64,000 nt of DNA, taken from NCBI GenBank assembly GCA_046329585.1, contig JAXLUI010000002.1:620001-684000 (forward strand), in the 5' to 3' direction. Origin of the DNA: DLKC01 sp002478885. GTDB taxonomy: Bacteria; Bacteroidota; Bacteroidia; Chitinophagales; Chitinophagaceae. Every line of letters begins with the position of its first letter. Within the stretch, counting starts at the first letter, position 1. The position numbers and the translations under genes were made by a program. Below the pieces are notes generated by a model. It made no database searches. It saw nothing but the letters and a program-made list of their open reading frames with translations, and had not been told where the DNA came from. Below, one piece after another: positions 51,932-61,284 of the stretch.

Positions 51932-53491
51932 TCAAGGTTTAAAAGCATCGAACAACCAGGGGCCGGAACCAGGTAAGGCTTTGCGCGGAAGCTTATCCGA
52001 GCGCATTGCTGCATTGTAAACAAACCACGCGACCACCATCGAAGCCTGTTTAAGATCATCAGGCATCAGATGATCGTAGTTATCCATATTTGTATGGTGC
52101 GTACGGGTTTCATAATCGATTGGATCCTGGATAAATTCAAAAGCGGGAATACCAACCGCATCAAAGGAAACATGATCTGTTGAGCCTTCCCGCCCCGGTG
52201 ACAATCTTGTAACAGCATCATTTTTTAGCGGACTTATCCATTCTTCAAAAACCGACCTGACACTTTCATTTCCTTCCAGGTAGAGTCCACGGATACTTCC
52301 GGTTCCGTTATCAAGATTAAAATAAGCGGAAATCTCGTTGTATTCTTCCAATTGCTGCATACTATTAATATCAGCGAAATGCTTTTTCACGTAACCATGC
52401 GATCCGAGCAGGCCCTGCTCCTCGCCGCTCCAAAGCGCAATTCGAATAGTTCTTTTTGGTTGAACATTCAAAGACTTGAACATGCGCACTACTTCCATCA
52501 TCACTGAGCAACCGGCAGCATTGTCTGTAGCACCTGTTGAGGTATGCCATGAATCAAGATGTGCACCGATCATAACCATCTCTTTTTTTAAACCAGGGTC
52601 AGTACCAGGAATCTCACCAATAACATTATACGCTATCTGATCCGCAATACTAAAACCCGTTTGCACATCAAGTTCCATTAGCAATTTGGCACCTTGTTGC
52701 AAAGAACGCTGGATTGCTAAATAATCCTCGGAACTTATACCCAACGTTGGTAACCCTGGCGTCACATTTTTTTTCCCGCTAAACCACAAAGAATTGTTGA
52801 TCGTTCCATCCCTGTCACCACTGCTCATGTTTAATAAAGCCACGGCGCCCTGTTCCTGTAATAACACTATTGCGCGTTTCAATTGTGACAAGTAGCTAAC
52901 CATGCCTTTTATCTCTTCTGCCCTTATCACACTTTTATCGGTATGCATTTTTAGATCTGCTTCACTAAATCTCACTGCATCGGGTGAAAAGTCTGAACGA
53001 AGTATTGAATCGGTCTGCAGCGGTAAAATGATTTTACCTTTTACTTTGTCGCCAAGACTTTTTACGACATCCGGATCGAGCGCGGGGATTTGCATGACCT
53101 CCGCTTTAATAGGGCCGCCCGTTCCTTTTGTCCACGCAAATGGATAAGCAACTACGGTATGATAGTACGGCATTGTTACCGCCGCATAAGTTTTTTGTAC
53201 AGACCACCCCGGCCCGAAGTCGCCCCATGGCTCAAGATGTACATTTTGCAAGCCCCAAGACTTCAATTGCTTTACCGCCCATTCACTGGCACTGATATAA
53301 CCCGGCGAGTTGGTGAGCCTGGGGCCATTGATGTCAGTAAGATAATGAGCTATCATCATTACCTGCGAATGCCCGTCTGATTGCAGCCTGAACCGGTGAA
53401 GCATAGCTGTATAAGCGATTTGTGTTTGGGCAGAAACAAGTGTTGGCATAGCCAATAAGGTCACCGCTAAAATGATGTAGCTGGATTTCAT
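51932..53491 (-). CDS. Secreted M28 family metallopeptidase
   Basis: From ATG 53491 the protein has 519 residues: signal peptide (MKSSYIILAVTLLAMPTLVSAQ), an N-terminal part, an inserted PA domain (about 130-270) and the M28 catalytic core. The two-zinc centre is complete: His311 in GAHLDSW, Asp323 in GATDNAAG, the catalytic Glu357 and ligand Glu358 in SGEEQG, Asp394 in FNLDNGTGS and the final His at 465/466 in TRTHHTNMD. It should act as an aminopeptidase or carboxypeptidase outside the cytoplasm. The frame runs on to 53584, but those 31 residues begin inside the dispersed repeat (LASHSC) and have no signal character. A repeat half lies between it and lysC. Confidence 0.93.
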   Translation of the reverse strand: MKSSYIILAVTLLAMPTLVSAQTQIAYTAMLHRFRLQSDGHSQVMMIAHYLTDINGPRLTNSPGYISASEWAVKQLKSWGLQNVHLEPWGDFGPGWSVQKTYAAVTMPYYHTVVAYPFAWTKGTGGPIKAEVMQIPALDPDVVKSLGDKVKGKIILPLQTDSILRSDFSPDAVRFSEADLKMHTDKSVIRAEEIKGMVSYLSQLKRAIVLLQEQGAVALLNMSSGDRDGTINNSLWFSGKKNVTPGLPTLGISSEDYLAIQRSLQQGAKLLMELDVQTGFSIADQIAYNVIGEIPGTDPGLKKEMVMIGAHLDSWHTSTGATDNAAGCSVMMEVVRMFKSLNVQPKRTIRIALWSGEEQGLLGSHGYVKKHFADINSMQQLEEYNEISAYFNLDNGTGSIRGLYLEGNESVRSVFEEWISPLKNDAVTRLSPGREGSTDHVSFDAVGIPAFEFIQDPIDYETRTHHTNMDNYDHLMPDDLKQASMVVAWFVYNAAMRSDKLPRKALPGSGPWLFDAFKP

Positions 53492-53561
53492 GATGGTGCA
53501 TTTATGGTGAAACGCATACAAGCAAGAAAAGTTACGAATAAGTTTCAGTAACGAACCATAT

Positions 53562-53620
53562 GCACAAGAGTGCGACGCAAGCAAAGCATAATATTGGGCT
53601 GAAGCCTGGCAAATAAAAAA
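53562..53620 (-). repeat. Single dispersed repeat half (copy 12)
   Basis: Core GCACAAGAGTGCGACGCAAG (53562-53581), CAAAGC, then the outer box AAGCCTGGCAAATAAAAAA (53602-53620), whose A-tract is the same run that serves the lysC terminator. Confidence 0.77.
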
Positions 53621-53642
53621 GCCTCACCAAAAGATGAGGCTT
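53613..53642 (-). terminator. Intrinsic terminator of the aspartate kinase gene
   Basis: On the minus strand AAGCCTCA (53642-53635) pairs with TGAGGCTT (53626-53619) around an eight-base loop, followed by T residues. Confidence 0.88.
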
Positions 53643-53662
53643 CGAATATTATATAACCACTT

Positions 53663-54982
53663 TTACAAATTGAATACGCCTTTGTTAATAAGTTGCAGTG
53701 TTTGCTTTTTGTAAGAAGCGGGAATAAGAATGGAAATATTGTGTTTGCTGCCGCCGTAGCTCACCATGCGCACGGGAACACTACTGATTGAATCAAACAC
53801 TTTTTTCAGCACATCCGGAGTCTGCGCAATTTCGTTGCCAACGAGCGATACAATAGCCTGGTCGGTATCGATCTCAACATTGCCAAATGGGTCGAGCTCG
53901 CGGATGATCGCATCGAGATGAGTGTCGCTGTCGATTGTTACACTTACCGCCACTTCGGAAGTGGTGATCATATCTATCGAAGTTTTGTACTTTTCAAACA
54001 CTTCGAATATTTTTCGCAGGAAGCCATAAGCCAGCAACATACGGCTGCTCTTGATTTTGATCGCGATAATACCATCCTTTGCCGCGACAGCCTTTGCGCC
54101 AACACTGTCGGCATCTTCCTGGATGGTTGTGCCTTTCGCTTCGGGCTGCATGGTATTGAGCAATTTAACAGGAACGTTATAATGTTGCGCAGGCCATATA
54201 CATGCCGGATGCAAAATTTTGGCGCCGAAATAGGCAAGCTCTGCAGCTTCATCGAAACTGAGCAGTTCGACCGGGATCGTTTTCTCTACAATGCGTGGAT
54301 CATTGTTGTGCATACCATCGATATCAGTCCATATTTCGCAAACAGATGCATTGATCGCCGCCGCAACCAGCGATGCAGTGTAATCACTGCCTCCACGTTT
54401 CAGGTTATCAACTTCACCTCTTATGTTACGGCAGATATAACCTTGCGTGATAAATAATTTTACACTTGCGTGCTGTTGCAGCAACTGGCTCAGCTTAACT
54501 TTTATACTCCCGATCTGCGGTTCTTCATTGGCATCGATGCTCATAAATTCAAGCGCTGGCAGCAGTAAGTGGTCTATACCGTTTTCTTCCAGGTAAACAC
54601 AGAAAAGTTTGGTGCTCATCAGCTCGCCCTGCGCAAGGATATCTTTATTAAGTGCTTCGCTGAAAGATATTTTCAGGATGATATTTAAAAATTCGAAGTG
54701 CTCTGTAACAATAGCATTGGCATTTGCAAGCGAAGCATCAGAGTGCACCAATGTTTGCACAAAATTCCGGTAATGTGCTTCCAGTTCATCGATCTTACGT
54801 TTAGCGCTTTCGCGGTCGCTGTGAGCTATTGAGTCACTTATGCCAACCAGCGCATTGGTTGTTCCGCTTAAAGCACTAAGTACAACTATCTTTGGTTCAT
54901 TGTCCGCAGTGATCAGTTGCGCCACCTGGTGCATGCGTTCAGGCTTACCAACACTGGTGCCGCCAAACTTCATTACTTTCAT
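53663..54982 (-). CDS. lysC: Aspartate kinase
   Basis: The 439-residue enzyme phosphorylates aspartate, the first step to lysine, threonine, methionine and diaminopimelate. It has KFGGTSVG (5-12), the substrate segment RGGSDYTASL, IWTDIDGMHNNDPR and FGAKILHPA, then two ACT domains near 300-439 that usually bind the feedback inhibitor. The common TLGRGGSD motif reads NLKRGGSD here. It is monofunctional: no homoserine dehydrogenase domain follows. It is a single gene with its own terminator. The symbol lysC is by family; which end product controls it cannot be told. Confidence 0.94.
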   Translation of the reverse strand: MKVMKFGGTSVGKPERMHQVAQLITADNEPKIVVLSALSGTTNALVGISDSIAHSDRESAKRKIDELEAHYRNFVQTLVHSDASLANANAIVTEHFEFLNIILKISFSEALNKDILAQGELMSTKLFCVYLEENGIDHLLLPALEFMSIDANEEPQIGSIKVKLSQLLQQHASVKLFITQGYICRNIRGEVDNLKRGGSDYTASLVAAAINASVCEIWTDIDGMHNNDPRIVEKTIPVELLSFDEAAELAYFGAKILHPACIWPAQHYNVPVKLLNTMQPEAKGTTIQEDADSVGAKAVAAKDGIIAIKIKSSRMLLAYGFLRKIFEVFEKYKTSIDMITTSEVAVSVTIDSDTHLDAIIRELDPFGNVEIDTDQAIVSLVGNEIAQTPDVLKKVFDSISSVPVRMVSYGGSKHNISILIPASYKKQTLQLINKGVFNL

Positions 54983-55350
54983 GAGAAAATTCCCCCCGCT
55001 CCCCCGTCCTCAGAAGAGGATTATTTTAATGGTTAAAAAAAATTGACTGCAAATGTATACTCTGCGCAAGAAATTGCGGAAGAATTTTTCCAAACGTTGA
55101 TTGGGTGTGAGTTGTAAGATTTTTGTTGTTTTTTTGAGCCCTGCTGTTGAATAAGAATGCGGCTTCCGTTGCGTCGCACTCGTGTGCAATTCCTCCTAAA
55201 CTCAGCAAACACGAAAAGGCCAAAGCGATTTATACAATGACAAAGTTTTCCCGGGCTTTCGGCCTTTGGTCTTTCCGACTTGTATTCAACCGTACAAGTG
55301 TGCGACGCAACAGCAGCTTAATAGCGAAATGATGCCGGGTGCCAAAAGTT
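54983..55350. other. Intergenic region made largely of a repeat element
   Basis: About 370 bases. The first 140 hold the lysC promoter region, including a small hairpin (TCCTC, AGA, AGAGGA) near 55009-55022. The rest is paired repeat copy 13. Frames at 55026-55223 and 55147-55332 come from the repeat. Confidence 0.55.
55129..55350. repeat. Paired dispersed repeat element (copy 13), most complete
   Basis: Left T-tract and box GAGCCCTGCT (55129-55145), GGCTTCC, core GTTGCGTCGCACTCGTGTGC (55168-55187). Right core GTACAAGTGTGCGACGCAAC (55292-55311), AGCAGCTT and outer box GCCGGGTGCCAAAAGTT (55334-55350), which abuts the stop codon of the next gene. The interior has CTCAGCAAACACGAAAAGG and CTTTCCGACTTGTATTC, shared with copy 15. 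Confidence 0.85.
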
Positions 55351-57087
55351 TCACCTTCCCTTGTACACGATTTTACCTTCGAACATGGTCCAAAGCACTT
55401 TTGTGTGCAGCATTGCCTCGGGAGCTATAGCAAGAATATCGCGGTCTACAAGTACCATATCAGCAAACTTGCCGGGCTCTATCGACCCGATGGATTTATC
55501 CATCATCAGCAACTTTGCAGCGTTAATGGTGTAAGCATACAGCATATCAATGCGCGGCATGCATTGCGTTGAGTCAAGCACACCAAGCGGCCCCAGCCTT
55601 GTTTCTGCATTGTAGATCGCTTCAAAAGGATTGGCGCTGCTCACCGGCCAATCGCTGGCGCCGCAGATCAACGCGCCGGCCTGCAACAACGAGCGCGCAG
55701 GATATTGCCATTTATAAATGGAAGGATCGATAAAAGGTTTAACAATATCAACGGTTGTTACATCGCCAAAAGCCCAAAGCAATTGCAATGAAGCAGGAAC
55801 GTTCAGCTTTTTGAAGCGGTCGAAATCAGTTGGCTGCGCAAACTGGATATGCGTGATGCTATGCGGAATAATGCTGTTGCCATTTGCTTTGCGGGCAGCT
55901 TCAACACCATTCAATGTTTCGGTAACAGCGAGGTCGCCAATGGCATGAGTATGCACCAGCAGTTTTGCCTTATCAGCGGCGATAACAAACTGCGCAAATT
56001 TTTTCGGATCAAACATCAACACGCCTGAAGATGGCTTGTTGGTATAAGGTTTCGAAAGCGCTGCCGTTTGGGTTGGGTTTTCCACCACCCCATCGGCAAA
56101 TATTTTAAAGCCAAGAATGGATAAATCTTTCACCTGGTTATACTGTTGCTGCAACGCTTTAAGTGCTGCGATTTGCGGCTGCGGATCAAGGTTCGCATCT
56201 GCAAGCACCACAGCGCTTACATGAGCAGTGAGTTTATTTTTATCAGCCAGCATCTTATAACCTGCAAGCATTTCGTTGTTTGCTTTCTCAGCAATATTGC
56301 CGACACGTGGATCGAGCCATGCAGTTATACCATAACTATTGTTGTATTCCATCGCTTTCTCCCCTGCCAACAACCAGTTTATTTTAGAATCGGGCAGTAC
56401 GGGGTCGATTTTGTCAAAACCGCTGTCTGCAAAAAAACCGTTTGGCGTGAGAGACTGGTCGTACCCAAAATATTTTCTGCGTTCATCGTTCAACGAGCTA
56501 ATATAAATTCTATTCAACCCCGCCTTGTTAAGAATGATCTTGTTTGCCCAGCCGGTATGGCCGTCAGAGCCGCGCATCAAAACGGGCATGCCCGCATATT
56601 TGCCATTGTTGAAAAGCTCATCCAATTGGTCAAGATGTGACCATGTTGAGATGTTGATGCCATCTATTATAACGAATCCATCCACAACAGCTTTGCCGGA
56701 TTGAACATTATCATCAACAAACCTTGCAAGGGAATCGCCGAGCAGTACTTCATCAAATGTATTGGCATGCGTAAGCCCATCGCCGCCATCCAGTGCATGC
56801 TCATGGCTGTCGATAAATCCGGGTACCAGCAATTTGCCTCCCAGGTCAACCTGCAAAGCATTTGTGCTTAAAGATTTTTTTACTTCTGCATAATTACCCA
56901 CCGCAACGATCTTATCATCCCTGATAGCAACAGCTTCTGCATAAGGATTGCTCCTGTTTGCGGTAAATATTTTTCCGTTATAAAAAACCTTCTCCTTCGC
57001 GTTACTTACAGCATCCTGCTGCGAAAAAGAAACCCTGGCCAGCAGGCAGCAAAAAGAAACAAGAAATATTGTTCGTAACAAAAACAT
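55351..57087 (-). CDS. Secreted amidohydrolase (YtcJ-like, amidohydrolase 3)
   Basis: The 578-residue protein has a signal peptide (RTIFLVSFCCLLARVSFS) and an amidohydrolase-superfamily barrel flanked by the beta-sandwich typical of the YtcJ-like group: FYNGKIFTANRSNPYAEAVAI at the start and GSIEPGKFADMVLVDRD at the end. Metal residues are HxH in GFIDSHEHALDGG, the Lys in LGFKIFADGVVE, His in LVHTHAIGD, His in ITHIQFAQP and Asp in CGASDWPVSS. Members hydrolyse amide bonds in diverse small molecules; this substrate is not predictable. Preceded by a 120-base gap with no clear signal. Confidence 0.9.
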   Translation of the reverse strand: MFLLRTIFLVSFCCLLARVSFSQQDAVSNAKEKVFYNGKIFTANRSNPYAEAVAIRDDKIVAVGNYAEVKKSLSTNALQVDLGGKLLVPGFIDSHEHALDGGDGLTHANTFDEVLLGDSLARFVDDNVQSGKAVVDGFVIIDGINISTWSHLDQLDELFNNGKYAGMPVLMRGSDGHTGWANKIILNKAGLNRIYISSLNDERRKYFGYDQSLTPNGFFADSGFDKIDPVLPDSKINWLLAGEKAMEYNNSYGITAWLDPRVGNIAEKANNEMLAGYKMLADKNKLTAHVSAVVLADANLDPQPQIAALKALQQQYNQVKDLSILGFKIFADGVVENPTQTAALSKPYTNKPSSGVLMFDPKKFAQFVIAADKAKLLVHTHAIGDLAVTETLNGVEAARKANGNSIIPHSITHIQFAQPTDFDRFKKLNVPASLQLLWAFGDVTTVDIVKPFIDPSIYKWQYPARSLLQAGALICGASDWPVSSANPFEAIYNAETRLGPLGVLDSTQCMPRIDMLYAYTINAAKLLMMDKSIGSIEPGKFADMVLVDRDILAIAPEAMLHTKVLWTMFEGKIVYKGR

Positions 57088-57210
57088 GTAATGAATTTTA
57101 TTGTGAATTGATTGTCTGTTATTGCAATATAATTCTATAAAAACGTTTGTTCAATATCTTTCCTAAACGGCTCGTCAGCAGGCAGTGGAGTTAACCCGAT
57201 GGTGAGACCT

Positions 57211-57729
57211 TCAATTATCAGTCTCTATTAACACATTGACCGTAACCAGTAATTGGCCGGTGTGCCGCATCGTATGTTCTGCCGAATGAAAAAGCAAACC
57301 CAATACTGTTGACGGCAATTGCTTTCTGCCCACGCCACGAAAATCAGTAAGCGTTTGCTCATCAGTAGCGGAGAGTTGTTTCAATGCAGCTTCCACCTGT
57401 AGTTTAAAATTTCCGAGCAACAGATCTTTGGTTATTCCAATGTTTTCTTTGCCTTCAGAAGATAAGTAAGCCGATTGTTGTTCATTTAACTGTTCATTTT
57501 TTGCATAGGCAAACAGCCTGTCAAGCACACCTGTCACATGCTGCAAATGAAAAGCCGGCGAGGCCATACCAGCGGGTTTATGCCAAAGCAATGCTTCGGG
57601 GAAATCCTGCACTATTTCCATCACCTCATCAAGGGCCTGCAAGAGGGCATGCGCAACAGGTTGCAACAAGGCTGGAATATTTTCTACCGGGCCACGCATC
57701 CAGTATTCCGGTTGTTTTAATGCTGACAT
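57211..57729 (-). CDS. DinB family protein
   Basis: The 172-residue all-helical protein fits the DinB/YfiT metal-binding family. The His triad is visible: His61 or His64 in FHLQHVTGVLDRL and His148, 152 and 156 in LLFHSAEHTMRHTGQLL. Members are often thiol-dependent transferases using bacillithiol or mycothiol, a point of interest because bshC is in the window. It follows the ferredoxin reductase-like gene by 11 bases, so both are probably one operon. Confidence 0.85.
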   Translation of the reverse strand: MSALKQPEYWMRGPVENIPALLQPVAHALLQALDEVMEIVQDFPEALLWHKPAGMASPAFHLQHVTGVLDRLFAYAKNEQLNEQQSAYLSSEGKENIGITKDLLLGNFKLQVEAALKQLSATDEQTLTDFRGVGRKQLPSTVLGLLFHSAEHTMRHTGQLLVTVNVLIETDN

Positions 57730-57740
57730 TGTGTTGATTT

Positions 57741-58781
57741 TTAAAATTCAATGATCACGTCCCCGCCGACAGGGTATGACTGGCAAACCAATATTCTGCC
57801 ATTTGCCACTTCATCATCTGTAAGAACCTCATTGTAGGCCATCCACACCTGGCCAGACACACATTTGGCTGCGCAACTGCCGCAACGACCTGCTTCGCAA
57901 CTGTATGGGAGTAAAATATCATTAGCTTTTGCTACCGCCAATATAGTCGACGGGTATTGTACCGAGAAATTAAATGTTCTTCCTGCAACATGTATGGTAG
58001 CATTATGTCGGGCGGTGTCCGGGGGGACAGGTTTTACCATCCGCGGTAACGTACTGAATTGTTCCTTATAAATATTGGCACCCGGCACACCATAAGACAG
58101 CAGCGTGATCTGTATCATCAGCATATAGTCAAAGGGTCCGCACATATAAAACAAATCAGCGTGATGTGCATCGTACCGTTTCAAAATAATATTAAGCAGG
58201 TAATTGCTTAGCCTTGCTTTCAGTACATTGCTGCTATTACTTTGCAACCATTCAACTGCAAAGCGTTGATTATAAACCTTTTGAAGCGTCATTATTGATT
58301 GCCGAAAAATAGTTTCCTCTTCATTGCGATTGCTGTAAATCAGCACTATTGTTACAGCAGGCCATTTTTCCAGCGCATAGCTAATAAGCGAGAAAACAGG
58401 GGTAATGCCGCTGCCGGCTGCAAGAAAAAATAAGCGTTTAATTCTTTCATCTTGTTGCTCCGGCAAAGTAAAAAAGCCGGCAGTACCAGTCGTATAAAAT
58501 TCATCCCCAACCGATGTGCGATCCAACAGGAATCTTGAATATTCTCCATTCGGAACTCGCTTAACAGTTATTCTTAACAGCGATTCCTTACCGGGATGTG
58601 AAACGAGTGAGAAGGACCTCCTTTTTTCAACACCCGTGTTATAAAAAAGCAGTGTAAGAAACTGCCCGGGTTGGTATTCCGGGTTCCATCCGTGCAACGG
58701 CTTCAACACAAACGTTTTTGTTGTCGCTGTTTCTACGATAATATCTGTGATCTCAACTTTATGGAGTAATGATGTATCCAT
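57741..58781 (-). CDS. Ferredoxin-NAD(P)H reductase-like protein with 2Fe-2S domain (PaaE-like)
   Basis: The 346-residue protein has an FAD domain with RRSFSLVS (54-61), an NAD(P) domain with AAGSGITPVF (121-130) and YMCGPFDYM, and a C-terminal plant-type ferredoxin domain. The cluster ligands are Cys295, Cys300, Cys303 and Cys333 with spacing C-x4-C-x2-C-x29-C. It passes electrons from NAD(P)H to an oxygenase or similar partner, like PaaE of phenylacetyl-CoA epoxidase. No oxygenase component is next to it, so the partner is unknown; DinB downstream may share the operon. A repeat half lies upstream. Confidence 0.9.
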   Translation of the reverse strand: MDTSLLHKVEITDIIVETATTKTFVLKPLHGWNPEYQPGQFLTLLFYNTGVEKRRSFSLVSHPGKESLLRITVKRVPNGEYSRFLLDRTSVGDEFYTTGTAGFFTLPEQQDERIKRLFFLAAGSGITPVFSLISYALEKWPAVTIVLIYSNRNEEETIFRQSIMTLQKVYNQRFAVEWLQSNSSNVLKARLSNYLLNIILKRYDAHHADLFYMCGPFDYMLMIQITLLSYGVPGANIYKEQFSTLPRMVKPVPPDTARHNATIHVAGRTFNFSVQYPSTILAVAKANDILLPYSCEAGRCGSCAAKCVSGQVWMAYNEVLTDDEVANGRILVCQSYPVGGDVIIEF

Positions 58782-58852
58782 AAAGTTGAAAATAAGATTT
58801 ACTTAACTAACAAGCGCAGGCATGGCTGTTTATTGCTGAAAAATGTGCCGGC

Positions 58853-58910
58853 GTACAAGTGTGCGACGCAAGTAAAGTTGCTATGAAAAATTAAAGCAGG
58901 GCACAAAAAA
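58853..58910 (-). repeat. Single dispersed repeat half (copy 14)
   Basis: Core GTACAAGTGTGCGACGCAAG (58853-58872) and outer box AGCAGGGCACAAAAAA (58895-58910), directly next to the sdaA stop codon. It also lies upstream of the reductase gene. Confidence 0.78.
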
Positions 58911-58911
58911 T

Positions 58912-60348
58912 CTAACACTCACTAAGGCTGATTGGAATATGCACGGCAAGGCCGCCGTCGGCAGTTTCCTTGTATTTGCTGTTCATGTCGAGGGCTGTTT
59001 CCCACATGGTTTTAATGACCTTATCAAGACTTACCATTGCAAAGTCGGGTGTGCTTTGCAATGCAAGTTGAGAGGCCGTAATAGCCTTTATCGCACCCAT
59101 TGTGTTACGCTCGATGCAGGGCACCTGCACCAGGCCACCGACAGGATCGCAGGTTAATCCGAGGTGATGTTCCATCGCAATTTCCGCTGCCATGAGTGCC
59201 TGTTTTTGTGTGCCGCCCAGCATTTCAGTCAATGCCCCCGCGGCCATGGCGGAAGACACGCCGATTTCAGCCTGGCAACCGCCCATTGCTGCTGAAATGG
59301 TGGCCCCTTTTTTAAAGATGCTTCCGATCTCTGAGGCGGTGAGCAAGAATCTTCCCACTTTTTCATCGGGAGTTCCGTTACAAAAAATCACATAGTATAA
59401 AAGTACCGCGGGAATTACGCCGGCAGCACCGTTTGTAGGGGCAGTTACCACGCGTCCGAAGGAAGCATTTTCCTCGTTCACTGCCAACGCAAAGCAACTT
59501 ACCCAATCCAGAATATAGTTAAAATGAGTTCCTCCTTCACTGATCTCCTTCGTCCAGCCCTCGAAATCGTCGTATGTTTTATTACCAAGTAATTTCCGGT
59601 TTAGATCAAAAGCCCTGCGACGCACATGAAGCCCACCTGGCAACTCGCCTTTGCTGTGGCAACCGCGGTAGATACAATCCTTCATGGTTTGCCAGATGCG
59701 GAGCAGGCCATTCTTTGTAGCATCTTCACTGCGCCATGCATGTTCGTTTTCCCAAACTACTTCACTTATGGACAAACCTGTTTTCATACACCAATGCAGT
59801 AGATCATTTGCTGTGTTAACCGGAAAGGGCAATTCAACATTGCTTTTGCCACCACTACCCTCCCCTTCTTTGACAACAAAGCCGCCACCGATGGAATAAA
59901 ATGTTTCGCCGATTTGTTCTCCATTTTTAAAGCTTGCCAGAAAACTCAATCCATTCGGATGAAAAGGCAAAGACTCGGTAAACAGGAAGGATACATCAGC
60001 GGCGGGATCGAAGTTTATTTGTTGCTTTCCGCCGAGCATCATTTGCTTCGATTGACTTATACCGTTAGTCACGGGTGTTATGCTGTTCACGTCAATCGTT
60101 TCAGGGTCTTCGCCGCAGAGGCCAAGTATCACAGCAATATCAGTACCGTGGCCTTTGCCGGTTTTGGCAAGTGAACCGTATAACAAAACCTGCACCTGTA
60201 TTACCTCGTTGAGTGATTGGGTTTGTTCAATGGTTTGCAAAAAACGCAATGCTGCTCTCCATGGACCAAGTGTATGAGAACTCGATGGACCCACGCCAAT
60301 TTTAAACATATCAAAAACGGAAATGGCTTCGTGTGGCATAACAATCAT
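58912..60348 (-). CDS. sdaA: L-serine ammonia-lyase, iron-sulfur type
   Basis: The enzyme converts serine to pyruvate and ammonia. The 478-residue single-chain form has the N-terminal beta domain with VGPSSSHT (residues 20-26) and GTDIAVILGL, and the C-terminal alpha domain with APTNGAAGVIPAVL. The three cluster Cys lie in GGCQAEIG and TCDPVGGLVQVPC. It is a full-length fusion of the alpha and beta parts that are separate in Bacillus. ATG 60339 (MPHEAISVFDM) is an alternative start. Single gene; no terminator is evident, but a repeat half begins at its stop. Confidence 0.95.
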   Translation of the reverse strand: MIVMPHEAISVFDMFKIGVGPSSSHTLGPWRAALRFLQTIEQTQSLNEVIQVQVLLYGSLAKTGKGHGTDIAVILGLCGEDPETIDVNSITPVTNGISQSKQMMLGGKQQINFDPAADVSFLFTESLPFHPNGLSFLASFKNGEQIGETFYSIGGGFVVKEGEGSGGKSNVELPFPVNTANDLLHWCMKTGLSISEVVWENEHAWRSEDATKNGLLRIWQTMKDCIYRGCHSKGELPGGLHVRRRAFDLNRKLLGNKTYDDFEGWTKEISEGGTHFNYILDWVSCFALAVNEENASFGRVVTAPTNGAAGVIPAVLLYYVIFCNGTPDEKVGRFLLTASEIGSIFKKGATISAAMGGCQAEIGVSSAMAAGALTEMLGGTQKQALMAAEIAMEHHLGLTCDPVGGLVQVPCIERNTMGAIKAITASQLALQSTPDFAMVSLDKVIKTMWETALDMNSKYKETADGGLAVHIPISLSEC

Positions 60349-60545
60349 TGATACACAAATCTACCTGATTGTGGTAATTAAAACATAAAACTAAATTGAA
60401 TGCAATGGATTGGTACGTGTAGGCGTTGTTGATAGGAAACATTTTAAAGGCATTTATTTTTTGAATGCAACGCATTTATAATTTTGGGCCTCATTGCAAT
60501 AAAGTTTTAAAGAAACATTGCAATTATCATCTTAAAAATCACCGA

Positions 60546-61250
60546 ATGAAAAAATCTCTTTTACCTGTTCTCGTGTTTACGGCAATTTCAATTACGCTTA
60601 CCAATTGTAATATTACCAATAAGGGCACCACACCTCCTGTGTCTGGCTTTTTCTTTGTACATGCCTCGGCCGACGCACCGAATTTCGATGTATTTGCCAG
60701 CGGAAGCGTAGTAGCATACAATTTTCCCTATAAAGCCGACACGGGTTATTTTATCGTTAACCCACAAACTTTTGAATTTAAAGTAGCGCCTACCGGCACA
60801 ACAAATTATGTGCTCACCAATATTGTTCCACTTTCGGCCGATACTTACTATAGCCTTTTCCTGGTCGATTCGCTCAAGAAAATAAAATTGGTCTCGGTAC
60901 GTGACCGCATTATTGTGCCGGGCTCTGATTCTGCGGCCGTCAGGTTCCTGCAATTCAGTCCTAATACGCCTTACCTTACGGCACAGTTACAAAACAGCAC
61001 CGACACACTTAAATTCACCGGGAGAACTTTTAATGACCAGGTCTCCGACACCACGAGATCAACTTTTAAACCGCTGAAAGCAGGCACCTACAGCCTGGCC
61101 CTTTATCTTATGGGCAGTGGAACACCATTCATTTCGTTTCAAAATATTTCACTCGTTTCAGGAAAAGATTACAGTGTTTACTTGTCAGGTTTTTACGAAG
61201 GCACAGGTGCACAGGCCTTGGATAAATCAATCATACAGCACACCAGGTAG
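60546..61250 (+). CDS. DUF4397 domain lipoprotein
   Basis: From ATG 60546 the protein has 234 residues. A lipoprotein signal (KKSLLPVLVFTAISITLTNC) puts the lipid-bearing Cys near residue 21. The DUF4397 pattern (PF14344) is clear: FFFVHASADAPNFDVFASGSVVAYNFPYK, FEFKVAPTGT, and YYSLFLVD. A second half repeats the fold (VRFLQFSPNTPYLTAQLQN, LKAGTYSLALYL). Function unknown; probably a cell-surface beta-sandwich protein. The frame runs upstream to 60465 but those residues do not resemble a signal. Confidence 0.87.
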   Translation: MKKSLLPVLVFTAISITLTNCNITNKGTTPPVSGFFFVHASADAPNFDVFASGSVVAYNFPYKADTGYFIVNPQTFEFKVAPTGTTNYVLTNIVPLSADTYYSLFLVDSLKKIKLVSVRDRIIVPGSDSAAVRFLQFSPNTPYLTAQLQNSTDTLKFTGRTFNDQVSDTTRSTFKPLKAGTYSLALYLMGSGTPFISFQNISLVSGKDYSVYLSGFYEGTGAQALDKSIIQHTR

Positions 61251-61284
61251 TTAGCATTCATCTTAATTTTTTCTACAATAAAAG

